Positions 1 through 11,572 of a DNA stretch of 64,000 nt are shown piece by piece. A model generated the notes under the pieces. That model had not been told where the DNA came from. It saw nothing but the letters and a program-made list of their open reading frames with translations, and did not search any database. Each line of letters opens with the position of its first letter. Within the stretch, counting starts at the first letter, position 1. Source of the DNA: Hygrophila difformis (taxonomy: Eukaryota; Streptophyta; Magnoliopsida; Lamiales; Acanthaceae); assembly GCA_030278955.1 (NCBI GenBank), contig JAOANR010000010.1:28708174-28772173 (forward strand), read 5' to 3'. The position numbers and the translations under genes are program-made.

Positions 1-119
1 GGCAATGGCTTGGTTGAAATATTGAAAAACTCGACTTTTGAGAAACACATGATTTATGAGATATGTCTAAACAATAAGAACAATCTTTTTAAGAAAACCC
101 GTTAATCTAGATTGAGCTT

Positions 120-318
120 ACTATGTAGGGGGTGAGTGCCCCTCTAGCTTTTCGTTTCGTGCCTTGACGGACGAGGGTGACCTATGTAGGGGGTGAGTGC
201 ACTCCCCTCTAGCTTTTTGCTTCGTGCTTTGATGGACGAGGGTGACCTATGTAGGGGGTGAGTGCTCGATAGAGTGCCCCCCTAGCTTTTCGCTTCGTGC
301 CAAAACGGCCGAGGGTGA
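120..318. repeat. Three tandem ~61-73 bp repeats in retroelement leader
   Basis: Three consecutive units begin with 'ctatgtagggggtgagtgc' and run through 'ctagctttt', 'cttcgtgc' and 'cgagggtga'. They start near 120, 182 and 246. Unit length grows from about 61 to 73 bp because of small insertions after 'gagtgc'. Tandem repeats in untranslated leaders are common in large plant gypsy elements. Confidence 0.85.
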
Positions 319-834
319 ACGTTATGAAAACGAATTAAGCCAAAACGGCCATTGAGAAATTAGTCTACACTCTCGGGTGTATCCGAAAGGGTTACTCGAG
401 GCTCCGGAGTGGTACTGTGTATGGCGTGATAAGCGGGTTGCTTCGGCAATTTTCCGAAATTCGAAATCTAAGAAATGCGATACTTGAGAAATGAAAATTA
501 CGAAATTGGCTGCGGCCGCTGGACCGCCGGCTAAATGAAATACTATTGAGATTATGGAGTAACGGGAAAAACTAAAAGACTTAAATTTTTATTTCTTTAT
601 TTTTGTCGTTAATTATTCGTTTTTAGTTATATCTTTAAATTATGCCTATGCCTTAAATTATCATTTTTAAATTAAATTGATTATGAGAAATTCTGCTCAT
701 GTCCCAAACATTGGGAAATACTTGTCAAGATAAACCCATAATAAACTAAAATTCTGCTCGTGCCTATATGCATATGTGTGTGTTCCCATCCCCAAAATAG
801 CTTTAAAAATACTTGGCATATTTTTTTCAAAATC

Positions 835-1003
835 ATTTCGTGCAAAAATTTTAATAATTTAAATGCACTACTTAGAGCAAAATGCTCCTTTCAAAAAAAA
901 TATATTTTTGTGCATAAATTGAAATAATTTTAAATGCACCAATTCAAATACTTGCAAAAATAATTTCTTGTGCATAAATTTTAAATAATTTCAAATGCAC
1001 AAT
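835..1003. repeat. Three degenerate ~64 bp AT-rich repeats near the PBS
   Basis: The pattern 'gtgcataaatt ... aataattt ... aaatgcac' occurs at about 839-870, 907-940 and 967-1001, spaced roughly 60-68 bp apart. It sits directly next to the primer-binding site of the flanking LTR element, in its leader. Confidence 0.65.
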
Positions 1004-1017
1004 TCCAAGAGCAAAAC

Positions 1018-1029
1018 GCTCTGATACCA
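1018..1029 (-). other. Primer-binding site, initiator tRNA-Met type
   Basis: On the minus strand this reads TGGTATCAGAGC, the standard primer site complementary to the 3' end of plant initiator tRNA-Met. It lies three bases from the LTR edge at 1033, the normal spacing, and fixes both the orientation of the element and the inner edge of its 5' LTR. Confidence 0.9.
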
Positions 1030-1032
1030 AAC

Positions 1033-4000
1033 TGTAACACCCCCGTTTTTCCTAAAGGCTCGGCGGAAGCAAAGGGCGGGAACAAGGGGCCGGTGTTACC
1101 GCCACGTATCCCGGGCCATCCGGAATACGCTAAGGCTAGCAAAAATATTCACGGAGAAGTCAGAGTTGAACATATATGCTAACCGTTAGACATATATCGT
1201 AATCTCTGAAAGGAGAAGCTTATAATACTATAACGTATAAAATAAGCCTTGAATCAAAGTTTTGGTATACCATCCGAAATAAATGGTGACGCGTTTGAAA
1301 GAGCTCACCAATAATAATGATATGATAAGAGAATTCCTCCATTTAAAAAGGGGGCAAATTCATCATGCCTTTTCAAAATAGTAATGTTCATCGTCGGGTG
1401 AAAATAGTGAGGCGTAGGAAATTACAAAAGTGGGTAGACCCCAAAATATACGTCCTCGAATTAGAATAAATCATATGCCAAGTTAACTCCGATAAGGAGA
1501 CTTAAAAGTTATACACCCTTTTCTTAAATCCGAAAGCATTTAAAAATAACCCGAATCGTGCCCTGGTGACGTGAAATGGCTAATGGTCCTCTCAGATATC
1601 AAAACCTGAAAAAGGATAATAAAAGTGTAGAATCAGCGAAAACGATCGCTGAGTAAGTAGACCCTTACTCCCGGAGGAGGTTGGGTTGCAGAAATAATTT
1701 AAAAACAACAGTTATGGTAAAGGTATGCTTAAACGAGAATATTGTGTACATAATGCAATATTAATCTAGAAAACCCGGGATCAGACAATATAACAATATG
1801 TGTTGCCGAAAAGTAGTTTTCAGCCTTCATGTCAATTGGAAGGGGCCCAAGAGTGGGGTACCCATTCTCACATGCACATTCAAGGGTTGTGGAAGAGGTA
1901 TGAAATTTCCTACATCCACCTGGCAAAAGGTGTGTATCGTTTCGGCACCGTTCCCGGGTGGCATTGGAAGCACACAACGGCGAGGGTGGCGACAAGATCC
2001 ACGCACCGATTCCAACCCCGTAACAGTGGTTAACCATAATTCAGGAGTTATCGCACTAAATTATAAAGCACAGTAAAAATAGCATACCAATAATCCAAAA
2101 GTAGTAGGGAGCAATAAGCATAAATTTAAAATATAATAAAGCGGTTTTTAATTTATGCTTAAGCTAAAATAAATTTGGGCTTACTCCACAAAAAGTAAAA
2201 ATCTACTTACAGTCACCGTGAACGGGATGGATATGACACACGCAAGGCCTACGAGCAGATATTCCTTTGCAGCTATTTGACTAGCAAAATTGCAATAACT
2301 TAGTATAATAAAATGATATTCTACCATAAATAATAACCAAAATTTTCAATTTAATAAATATTACCGGAACACTTCCTACGGACGAGCTATTTATAATAAT
2401 ATCTATCGAGCTCTAAAATTTTTTAGCTTGTAGAGGAAATCCCACTCAACACTCAATTAATAAAAGTTGCTTCTAATAAATTCTACTAGCACTAAAAATA
2501 TGAAAATTGGAGTTGGAATTGGCGTGAGTAATGCAGGAATGGAGGGGCTATATATAGCCAATTCAGTTGCTCTCATCCAGACAAAAAAACTCCCCTAGCC
2601 TACAGCTGTCCAATTTCTTTTTTTGTGCCCTGTCCACAATTAATGAGCCTGCTCCCTTAGTCAAAGGCTGCCCCCCATCCCTATTTGGAATTCCTTTTTT
2701 TCTCACGCAGAGCACGCCTCCTCCCCCTTCTCTCTTTTCCTTTGTCTTCTTTTGTTTCATTTTTTTCTTTTCTCCCTCGAGGCAGCTCCAGTAAGGGGGG
2801 CGGCGGCGGCAAAAGGCGGCGGCGGCTTCTTCTTCTTCCCTCCTCTTCTCTCCCGCTCCTCTCTCTCGCTTCTCCTCTCTCCCTCATTCTATTTTTTTGT
2901 CTTTCTCGAGCTGTCTCGCCGGCAACGAGATTTTAGGAGGTGGGAGGTGGCGTTGCGCGGCGGAGGCAATGGCTCCGCGATGGTGGCGGTGGTGGTAGGG
3001 CTCGGTCGGCCCTTCTTCTTCTTCTTGTTTCTCTTATTTTGGTATTTGAAATTGAATGGTGATGAGAGGGGGAAGGGACGGCAGTGGTCCGAGACGATGA
3101 TTGGGGAGATGATTTGGTGGTGGTGATAGGTTGGGAGGCGCTGGAACGCGGTGGCGAGGGCGGACGGAGGAGGCGGCAGGAATGGCGTGGTGCTCGCCAG
3201 AGTTGGCAGGGGTGGTGGTGACGATCAAAGCCTAGGAGGTTTTTCCTTTCTTCCCCTCTTTTTAATCTATGGTGGTGGCTTGAGATGGGAAAGGAGGCCT
3301 CGGCGGCGGAGATGGTGGCTGTGGAGGCGGCTTTGGTGGTGGAAATGGAGATGAAGGCGGCGGCCGGTGGTGTTGATTTGGGAGGCAGCCGCACGGTGGA
3401 GGATGGACGGAGGCCGGAGGTGGTGGTGTTGACGAGATGGTGGTGAAGGCTGGCGCAAGGACTGCCGGCCGGCCGGCGGCGGCGGCGCCGGAGTTGGCGG
3501 CAGCGGCAGGGTGAAAAAAATTAGGGTTAGGGTTTAGGTGGTTTGGGCTTAGGGTTGGGCCAAGGGGTTATGGGCTAGACTTAATTTATTTTGGGCTTTG
3601 AACTTAATCTAATTATTTCTAGCTTATGGACTTAATGGCATGGCCCAAACCAATTAATTATTTTATGGACATATCTAACTTTTTAATGATCCTATAACTT
3701 AATGTAATGGACTTAATCATCTAATAACTTAAAATGCCTAATAATTAATATAAGCTTCTAATGATCTTATATTCGAAATTTAATTTAATCGACCTTAAAC
3801 TAATATATTGATTTTCACTAGTTGAAAACGAAATAGCCCAAAGTCGTCTTATCCCTTAAATTGGGATTATTTGCTAATTAAGAATAATATAATCCATCCA
3901 TCATGGACTTAATAATTTTGTAACACTTAAAATTCTAACTTAATAATTTAATTGATTATCTATTAATTGGCACCATTAGCCGAATAATTCAAACTTTCAA

Positions 4001-4741
4001 ATTTCCCAATCCGGGACAATTGCTAGTTAATGGTTGGACAATTCATGAATTTCCAACAATTAAATGGATTAAACATTTTAATTTTATTGTAGGAATATAA
4101 TCTTGTAATCCAATCCACCTTTAACATTATTTACACTATCACTTATAAACAACTCTAAAGGATTCTAAGATACAAATAATTTATCCGGAATATTGTCGCT
4201 TTATACGGATTTCACCATGTTTGGGAATTGCTTTCGAAATTGAGGTTACAATGATTCAATACTTATTCATTACTTTAACAGATTAATCCAGGTGTTAGTG
4301 AATTAGACTCGTGTTCTAAAATAAATTGTATTGCACTTGCGCTTAAGAATTTTAATTATATAAATTTTTGGTCAAGATTTGTCTAAAAATAATTATCGTT
4401 CCAAAAATATCATTTCTCTTTTTTTCATTCTCAAAATTATTTAGTGATCAATTAGACATTTTTATTTTAGTAAAATTTTAATATTATTAATTAAAATTTA
4501 AAAATTTTATTCGAAATTTTACGGTGTGTTATATCTATATTTAAATATTACATTCCGCTGCAACTTAGTTAATACTATGTAATCATTTTTGCTACATATT
4601 TATAAATGGGTTGTTTGAGATGTTTTAAATTCTGAAAAACTATAGCCTTGCATCTCTCTAGCAAGCTCGAAGAAGTCGTGTCTTGCTAGGGAGGTGTGAC
4701 GGTGACATCCCGGCCTGGGTGATCAAATCCGGGGTGTTACA
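1033..4741 (-). mobile_element. Long (3.7 kb) LTR of a gypsy-type retrotransposon
   Basis: The segment starts TGTAACACCCC and ends GGGGTGTTACA, an 11-bp perfect terminal inverted repeat with TG...CA ends, and abuts a tRNA-Met primer site at 1018-1029. This makes it the 5' LTR of a minus-strand element whose body continues to the left of the window. At 3709 bp it is long, which together with the tRNA-Met primer suggests a Del/Tekay-like chromovirus, but no coding domain is visible to prove it. A TATA-like palindrome lies near 2548. A GC-rich, purine/pyrimidine-skewed block (2780-3510) produces many long chance reading frames on both strands; none resembles a protein I recognise. The target-site copy on the right would be 4742-4746 (atcta); its partner is outside the window. 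Confidence 0.85.
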
Positions 4742-5639
4742 ATCTAGCGTATTAATTCACTCTCTTTGCTTCGTGAATTGGAACTATTATTGCTTTATTT
4801 TAATTAATTGCAATTTTAGGGTTTTAGACAAATCAACTATTCTCGCATTTTAATTTTTACTTGCTACTTAAATTTGATAAATTATTGGCAAAATCCCTGT
4901 TCCATGTGGATTCGACCTGGTTTCACCAGATTAGTACTTGGACCGTACACTGCGGGTTGTGTTGGAAAATATTCCACACACCGTACCAGGTATCCTTATG
5001 TCACATTGGACCCAAGACCAAACCCTCGAGTATTGGTGGGCATTACAAGGTTGCCTATCCCAAACCATAATTCTGCATACACAAATGCTCGAACCCGAAA
5101 CATTTGCTTAAACTGCCAGAGCCCAATACCACTCAAGCCAACTGCGTTTGGTAAACCAAATTTAAGTTGAAATGGATGTTGGTGATTTTGTTAGAATGTT
5201 TATGTAATTTTATGTATATAAAATAACTATTTGAGAAATAATTATGACAATGAAATTAATTATGATGAGTCAAAAATTAATTGTACTTATACAGATGTAT
5301 TTCATTTCACTTGTATAAGTATCTTATTTTTACACATGGAACATTTTATCATACCCATATTTAGTTTATTAAATTCTAAATTAATATATAAAATTATAAA
5401 TTAACACTTAATAATAACAATTGGTATGAACTCTCGCCACCTTTTCCTAATCTATTGTTAAAAAATAAAAGAATCCTGTTTGCCACATATATATAAACTC
5501 AATTATCACGAAACAATAATATGAGTCATATGAAATGTAATCCAATAGTTTAAATTATGAGAAGCATGTGTCGCCGTAGCCGTAACCGTCTGACCCCCAT
5601 TAATGATACATCCAATGGTGAAAAAAAATAAAATAATAG
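4742..5639. other. Intergenic stretch, no gene seen
   Basis: AT-rich sequence outside the LTR. Around 4880-5060 the composition is less AT-rich and 'gtggattcgacctggt' resembles the segment often found just before the 3' LTR of Athila/Tat-type elements, so it may be an old retroelement scrap. I see no usable reading frame longer than about 100 codons and no recognisable protein. Confidence 0.4.
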
Positions 5640-5724
5640 TACTCCTTCTGTGCCAATTGTATTGTCCCATTTTATTTGGATACGATATTTTAGATTTTAG
5701 GTAAAATGAGTTATTGTACATTTG
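5640..5724. mobile_element. Truncated Stowaway-like MITE end
   Basis: After a TA, the sequence reads 'ctccttctgtgccaattg', a diverged form of the CTCCCTCCGT terminal repeat seen many times in this window. No matching right-hand end follows before the next MITE begins at 5727, so only the left part survives. Confidence 0.5.
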
Positions 5725-5726
5725 TA

Positions 5727-6049
5727 CTCCCTCCGTCCCATGAAGTTTGACTCCTATTCCTTTTTAGGGTATCCCACGAAGTTTGATCACTTTCCCTTTT
5801 TAGGAAAATTAAATTAATACTATAAGTTTTATTAGAAACTTAATTGTTGTCAAATCACACTAAAAATACTTACTTTTACTATTCTGCACAAATTCCAATG
5901 CATTTTTACTTTCCTACACAAAGTCCCTTATATTTATTTAATTCTTAATATTACAAAATTGGTACAAATAAAAATTGTATAAAATATATATTCTAAAACT
6001 ACACGATTAGACGATTCTAACAAGTCCACACTTGAATATTTTTCTCTAA
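5727..6049. mobile_element. Left half of a Stowaway-like MITE split by Helitrons
   Basis: It begins with TA followed by CTCCCTCCGTCCCATGAAG and the internal repeat 'cacgaagtttgatcac'. The matching right terminus is 20.7 kb away at 26782-26934, where 'cttcgcgggacagatggag' followed by TA is the inverted complement. The two halves are separated exactly at Helitron termini (CTAG at 6050 and GA at 26781). Stowaway MITEs are non-coding relatives of Tc1/mariner transposons that duplicate TA. Confidence 0.8.
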
Positions 6050-6060
6050 CTAGTAAATAA

Positions 6061-6079
6061 CCCGTCGAGACTCGACGGG
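6061..6079 (-). other. Helitron 3' terminal hairpin (copy 1)
   Basis: CCCGTCGAG and CTCGACGGG form a perfect 9-bp stem around a single A (in practice a 7-bp stem with a 5-base loop). On the minus strand it is followed after seven bases by CTAG and T. Helitrons need such a hairpin as a transposition terminator. Confidence 0.9.
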
Positions 6080-6429
6080 CATAACTATATATTTTATATA
6101 ATGTATATACTTATATTATATATAGTAATAATAAATTGTATTTTGAGTAATGAAAAATGTGTAATGATTTTTTATATATTCAAAAGATGATATATATATA
6201 CATATGATAATATAATTTAATTATTTTTAAAACTAATAAAAAAATCATATTATACCGTATCTTTAGCTTCTGTGGCGTGTTCGGTACTAACCTAACAGAT
6301 CAATAAAAATAATTATTAAAATAATATTTTTATTTAATTTGAAATTTAAATTAAGATAAAATAAAATTAAAAAATAAGTATGAAACATAAGATGAAAATT
6401 TTCCTAACAATTTGCTGAAAATTTCATTG

Positions 6430-7310
6430 GTGAAAATCTCATTGATAGGTGCTAGTATAACATTATATTTAAAAATGTCTGAATTTGAAGTAGTGCAGTT
6501 TGTATTTGTATATGTACTTTAAAAAATTACCGCTATAGGATCACCAGTAGAGTTTATAAGAATATCATCCGAAAATGTCACATCTAATTGTACATCTCCA
6601 AAATCAATACCCACTTTACCATCACCTATATCCACTATTCATTTTGCAAATTTTCTGTCATATATAAATTTCATTATAAACAACATTTATTGTGGTATCT
6701 TGAGTTAATCATTCTTAATTGTATATTAATACTTTTAGTCACATCTTGCTAGTGGCACGAAATATTGCAACATAATTGTTCATGGCTAAAACTGCTTTTG
6801 GAAGATAAAATCCGACATTCTTTAAAGATTGACATTTACTTTTGTTTATAATCATAACAAAACAAACTATGAGTGAGAATTTTCTCATCTCAAATCGAAT
6901 AAAAAATTTTGTCAAATCAAATAGGCTGATAATCGGCCCCCTATCCCTCCCTTTTATTCTCCTTTGTAATTTGTGTGGTATGGGCTCCCACCACCCCTTT
7001 CCAGACCTTCAATGGCTCATCCAAAAAAAAATAGGCTGATAATCATTCTACCAATCAAGAATTTTCTACTTTAATGGTTTCCCGAAAATTAGTTTAACCT
7101 CAATATCTAGTTCTGCATCTTGGTTACTATCAACCTACTTCCATTACATAATTTATTTGATGTATATATATTCTTAAGAAGCATGACTTTGCAACCCTTA
7201 TTCAACTATATTTCATGATTCAGTAATTCAGAACAATTGATCATGTTTAGATATTCCAATGAAAATAATTCATTAGCATTATTTATGCTTTGATCATTTT
7301 GACAAATATT
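6430..7310 (-). pseudogene. Helitron helicase C-terminal remnants (copy 1)
   Basis: Translated on the minus strand, the block matches pieces recognisable in copy 3: a segment with 'IDFGDVQLDVTFSDD'-like residues (about 6480-6690), a C-terminal piece resembling 'FSLTVCFATIINKSQCQ' (about 6740-6900), and a 'LEYLNTINCSG'-like piece (about 7150-7260). These belong to the PIF1-type helicase part of the Helitron RepHel protein. Frames are broken by stops and by a SINE insertion at 6935-7028, so no functional protein is possible. It is listed as debris of the autonomous ancestor. Confidence 0.7.
6935..7028 (+). mobile_element. 5'-truncated SINE with 16-bp target duplication
   Basis: The body 'cggccccctatccctccc...cccctttccagaccttcaatggctc' ends in an A-rich tail and matches the 3' two-thirds of the SINE at 26956-27123 (opposite strand). 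It is flanked by the direct repeat aaataggctgataatc at 6919-6934 and 7029-7044. The tRNA-like head with A and B boxes is missing, as expected for incomplete reverse transcription. It sits inside the decayed Helitron helicase sequence. Confidence 0.85.
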
Positions 7311-7559
7311 GTTAAAACTGATATATCATATATATATATATAAATGCCTAACTTTGTTGCTACAGTTGTTGCGCACGGAAAATCTCGAAAATGCCCTTAC
7401 TTTTCCCTGAATTTACCCTTACCCACTGTGTTGTCTTTTTCTGGTAACTGGTTGCTTCTCCTTTCTTACCTTTGCTTTCCCTATCTTCTAGAGCCTTCAA
7501 TTAATACACTGAAAACTTCTCTTTCCCCTCTTTCCTCTAACACGTCCCCTTTTTGCTTT

Positions 7560-8480
7560 CCCTTAACAAAAATTAATTACTCAAACTTCTCAATTTAGTT
7601 TCATTTTGTCTCTTCCTCCTTTTTCTTTTCTTTCCTATTTGATGTTTTAAATCTGTGGCTTCGGTTTTCGGAAGAATTGGAGCAAAGGGCCGGCAGGAGT
7701 ACTGGTGCCGGGGCGGTGGTCGTGCCGCTTGAAGCCGGCGGCGGCTGCGACAGGCGAGCGCGGGCGGTGGCAGGGCTCCGGCCGCCCCTCTTCCTTCTTC
7801 CTCTCCTTGCTGTTTCTTTCTTCTTATTTTGTTTCTATGTTTTTTGAATGAAAATGGTAGTGGTTCGGACATAGGGGGTTGGGAAGAGGATGGAGGAGGA
7901 AGTGGTGGTTCGGTGTTGGTGGAGCGGTGACCGGAAATGGAGGATGGAAATGGATCGGGAAGGAAATTTGGGGTGGTGGCCGTACGTGGTGGCGGCCGGC
8001 CAGCCCTCATTTTTAGGGTTAAGGTTTTGTTCTCTTGGGCTTGGGCTCAGTGTAGTGGGCTTGGGCCTCTGTTGGGTTTAATTAATTTATCTTCCAAATT
8101 TGTTTAATGGATCTGGCCCAATTTACAAATACCTACTTATGGACTTAATTCACTAATTCATCTAAGTTGTAGACTTGATAATTTAATTATCTGGTATAAT
8201 TAGTCGACCAATTCGAGATTCCATACTCCTCAGTTCCGCACCATCAGTAATGAAAAGTCGGACAATTTTCCGATAATTCAATGGGTTAGGTATTTTAATT
8301 GTAAGGATTCAATTTTTATTATTTAATTCATGTCTAATTCTTAATTAATGTCCTTAAACACATCAAAAGACTTCACGGATTTATTTAAGTTCTAATAATA
8401 ATAATAATGATAATAATAATAATAATAAGCTAAACCATAATTAATCAATTTAAGTTATTTAATATTTGGCCTTACTTAGC
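7560..8480. mobile_element. LTR fragment captured inside Helitron A
   Basis: The order of motifs parallels 2560-4080 of the long LTR: a pyrimidine-rich run, a GC-rich 'ggcggcggc' block, 'ttagggtt', repeated 'gggctt', then AT-rich DNA with 'attagtcgaccaattc', 'cggacaattttccgataattcaatgggtta' and 'tattttaattgtaaggat', each with a counterpart in the LTR. Similarity is patchy, so this is an old or different subfamily copy. A short (aat)n run lies at 8393-8429. Confidence 0.5.
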
Positions 8481-8761
8481 AGGGTGAGCAAGTTTTGGAA
8501 TGATTGAGCAAATATTTATCCTCCAGCTAACTCCATGCACGTCCTTTCTTCCATAAATTTATTACATTTTTTTGCTTGGTTAGCCAAAATACATGTTATT
8601 TTCTGGCATTTCCCTCTTTTGTATTTTCTTTGTCAGTGTTACTATACATTCTGTCGGTAAAATTTCTCTTGTCCAACTAGATTAAGTTCTGTCAACTTGT
8701 ACAATATCTCATGTCAAATATCAAATATCCAATTTTAGTATTATAATATTTTTTCCTCCCA

Positions 8762-8781
8762 GGCGCGCAGCGTAGCGCGCC
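8762..8781 (+). other. Helitron A 3' hairpin
   Basis: GGCGCGC and GCGCGCC (7 bp) enclose AGCGTA; CTAG ends the element at 8796. Closely related hairpins end Helitrons C and D. Confidence 0.85.
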
Positions 8782-8879
8782 ACAAAAGAATCCTAGTATA
8801 TATATCTATAATATATATATGACACTTTCTGATGAATAGTAACCAAGTTATGAATAGTACTATTCACGCTATACAAACG

Positions 8880-11060
8880 TCGCCGTTTTTGTTCTGCCTC
8901 ACATCCCACTTACCCCTCCAATCCCCCGCTCAACCCTAATCGCTCTGCCTCCTCCGTTCCGTCAGCCCTTTGAGAGTCCCTTCCGATCACGAATTTTGCC
9001 TTGCTGCGCTGATTCCTCGTGGTTCCGTCTCCGCAAGAGTGAGTGGAATACTCTTCTTCTCTGAAAGAGTAGCATCTCGCCAAAGTTGAGAACCATCATT
9101 CATCTCCAAACCTGCGTTCCTACCTATCCACTCCTGTGTCTGTGCCAATCGCCGCCAGTTTCCATAGCCCTTATCGAAGCCTCCCTCTCCATTTCCACTC
9201 ATATACTTCTGCTTAGATCCGACATCCTCCGCAATTTCCCCATTGCCAACTTTCGCCAATTTCCATCGCCTGCTAAGCCCTGCTGCCGTTCCTAACTCGC
9301 CCTCGCCTCCGCCGATCCATCCCTCGCCGAAGCACACATTGTATTGCAGTAAAAAACGCACCCCATTCAGCGTCCTGAAGCTTAGGGTTATTCCAGGAAT
9401 CGGCGCATTGAACCAAGGTAATAATTATAGTTTCTGCATTCTCTTCCAATTTATTCTGAAATTTGTACTCCCAATCGATTCCTTTTGTGTTGCTTTGAAA
9501 ATCCGCTCGCAATCCCAAGGTACCACCACCGCGTACAATCCCTGCTCCTTGCTCCGGTCTGCGTGGTGCCTTCCGCTGCCCATATTACCAGGCAGGACGC
9601 GCGCACACATCATCCCTCGTCTGACAGCGCCCGCTCGCGTCGTTGCCTTCCGCGGCCATTCATCCATCGGGTATCCAGAGGCGTTCAGCGGCCACCGCGT
9701 CCTCTTCATTCCTCGATTTCTGCATCCGCTGCTAGGAGGGCTACCTAGGTACATTCGCCGCCCTTCAAAACACTGGAGGATGTTCCATTTTGAATGTTTG
9801 GGGCTTCAAATTGTTTGATTTTGTTTCTATGCTTGTGTGGGTTTCGATTGGGGAATTTTGTGGTTGTGTCGCTCGATATGAGGATTTCTGGGCTACAGAT
9901 TGTTTGATTTTTGTTGTTTGATTTGTTGAGTGGTCGCCTCTGTAGTCCCCCGTAGGCATGCATTGCAGGGAACTGCATTGCAATCGCGTGAATGCCATTT
10001 CCCTAATTTCCCTTACCATTGAATTCCTTTCTGCTGCACCGATTGCAAATTTGTTGTGCTACATTGCGGCTCCCTCTATCCCTAATAGCATAGAATGGTA
10101 GTTTCTGCTTCACCGATTGTTCAATTCAAAAACTAATCTATTTTACTCGCATTATGTTTTGTGGTCCTTGTTCCAATCAATTGTTCTATGCGTTTCGTCT
10201 GTATTTTCAGTGTGTAGGTGATACGCTTTTCATTTACTTTTGTTAATGCACCAGTAGTTCATACACGCAGTTGAGATCCACATAAAGAATTCTGAATTCT
10301 GGTATATTGAATTGCATTGAGAAGGCATTTGGAACTCGCAGGGATGCGTTGGGTGTCTGTTTATGATAGAATCTGTATAGCCAGCAATTTTAGATTGGTG
10401 CTCTTCATGTTCATTGCCAGTTGGGATCCTAAAGTTCTTTACATTTGTTGTAGCCCATCAGGCGTTAAATTAATTGGTGGCCAGAACCTGACTTCATTTC
10501 CAACCTGACTTCTTGCTAGCCAGAACCTGACTTCTTTTAGAAATGTGCCGTTAATTTAATTGGTGGCCCATCAGGCGAACCTTTTAAATGGCCCGTTCTT
10601 TATCTGCTGTTTTTTGCAATTGAAGGGTTGTGCTTAAATTTTACTCCTATATTAGTAACAATGAAACTGTTTCATCATAGTATGGCCTATTGTTTATAAA
10701 GTATGATATGGCCCCTGGTACTCATTCCTTTATTCACTCTGCTTTGCTAGTGATTTCCGTATTTATGAATCTTTCCTATCTACGCGGTGTCGAATGTGGT
10801 GAGCCCAGCTGTCATCGTGTGCGATCCAAAACCCCTAGCTGTGGCGGAGGTTCATCAGATCGTGCACAGCTACGCAGAAATACAATTTTGAATTCACCTT
10901 GGGCACCTCCATCCCCTACCATTTGCAATGCATGTGGAAGTTACAAATATTGCTTTAATTGGTTATTGCAGTATAAATCTCAACTTGTTCAATTCGTCAT
11001 ACCTGGGATCCTGTACAGTCTCCTCGTGGGTTTCTCAATGGTCAGGTAGTTTTTTTGTTG
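8880..11060 (+). other. Unidentified gene-like sequence in Helitron B
   Basis: This part of Helitron B is less AT-rich than its surroundings and has C/T-rich, UTR-like character at 8880-9420 and 9530-9740, followed by T-rich intron-like DNA. A short open stretch at about 10798-10890 would encode 'VVSPAVIVCDPKPLAVAEV...' before a stop. I cannot assign any of it to a family. It is probably captured 5' UTR, first-exon and intron sequence of one or more host genes. Confidence 0.35.
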
Positions 11061-11572
11061 GTTATTTTTAATCTTCATTTAGAATCATTCTGTAGGAACA
11101 CTACGAAAATTTCCTCTTGGTTCCTTTCCAAGAATATGCGGAAGGTACCGAGCCCCCCGTTCCCCGATTTCAAGCGAAGCTTGTCGAGGATTCCAAAGAT
11201 TCACCTTCTTCACTCCCGTGTACGTTTGCATAAATTGGGTTTTGCACAGACATAATATTAACTTCAAAGGGAGCCAATTTTGCTTGTTTTAAAATATGAG
11301 CATTCTTGATTGTTTCAGGGCCCTTGACGTCTGCTCAATTGTTCAGTTTGGGCTAAGAAGGGTCTCATCTTTGCATGGCATATCAGGTTTTGCCAATTTC
11401 ATTTTCAGTCATTACTTAGAATATGTCCTGTGAATGTACAACCGTTGGTGCGTACTGTACAAAGTCTAAAAAGCTTGACATTGTTGTTTGAAGATAGTTT
11501 TTGCCTTATATTTTGTAATTCTTTGACAAGATCAGTAATGTGCTTATTAATATTAGTTTTACTTTGTGAAAG

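Larger units (their letters stand above)
1..1017 (-). mobile_element. 5' leader of a minus-strand LTR retrotransposon (partial)
   Basis: This stretch lies just inside the primer-binding site of the LTR at 1033-4741, so it should be the untranslated leader of a retroelement read on the minus strand and continuing beyond the left edge of the window. I see no gag-like reading frame in it. It holds two sets of short tandem repeats (120-318 and about 835-1003), which are listed separately. The coding part of the element is not in the window, so the family is inferred only from LTR length and primer site. Confidence 0.7.
7326..8796 (+). mobile_element. Helitron A, carrying a retrotransposon LTR fragment
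   Basis: The 3' end is a 7-bp GC hairpin (8762-8781), an 11-base spacer and CTAG followed by T. A plausible 5' TC lies at 7326-7327 after an A. Its subterminal 5' sequence 'ttgctacagttgttg' recurs in Helitron D, and 'gaaaatgcccttacttttccc' resembles the start of C, so the four elements are one family. The interior resembles the GC-rich and downstream part of the LTR at 1033-4741. No intact coding sequence is visible. Non-autonomous: there is no Rep or helicase. Confidence 0.75.

Noticed and set aside
120..318. CRISPR-like array of regularly spaced repeats
   Set aside because: Repeats are directly adjacent with no unique spacers, the DNA is from a plant nucleus and the array lies in a retroelement leader.
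2563..3458. Several 60-150 codon reading frames on both strands in the GC-rich LTR core
   Set aside because: They are low-complexity (Arg/Ser/Pro or Gly/Trp rich), overlap each other in all frames and match no family; they result from biased composition inside the LTR.
7573..8010. 145-codon minus-strand frame rich in Pro, Arg and Ser
   Set aside because: Low complexity, inside Helitron A over the captured LTR-like GC-rich block; no domain is recognisable.
9243..9818. 191-codon frame in Helitron B
   Set aside because: Composition is biased by C/T-rich leader-like DNA, overlapping frames exist on both strands, and I recognise no conserved motif; kept only as unidentified gene-like sequence.
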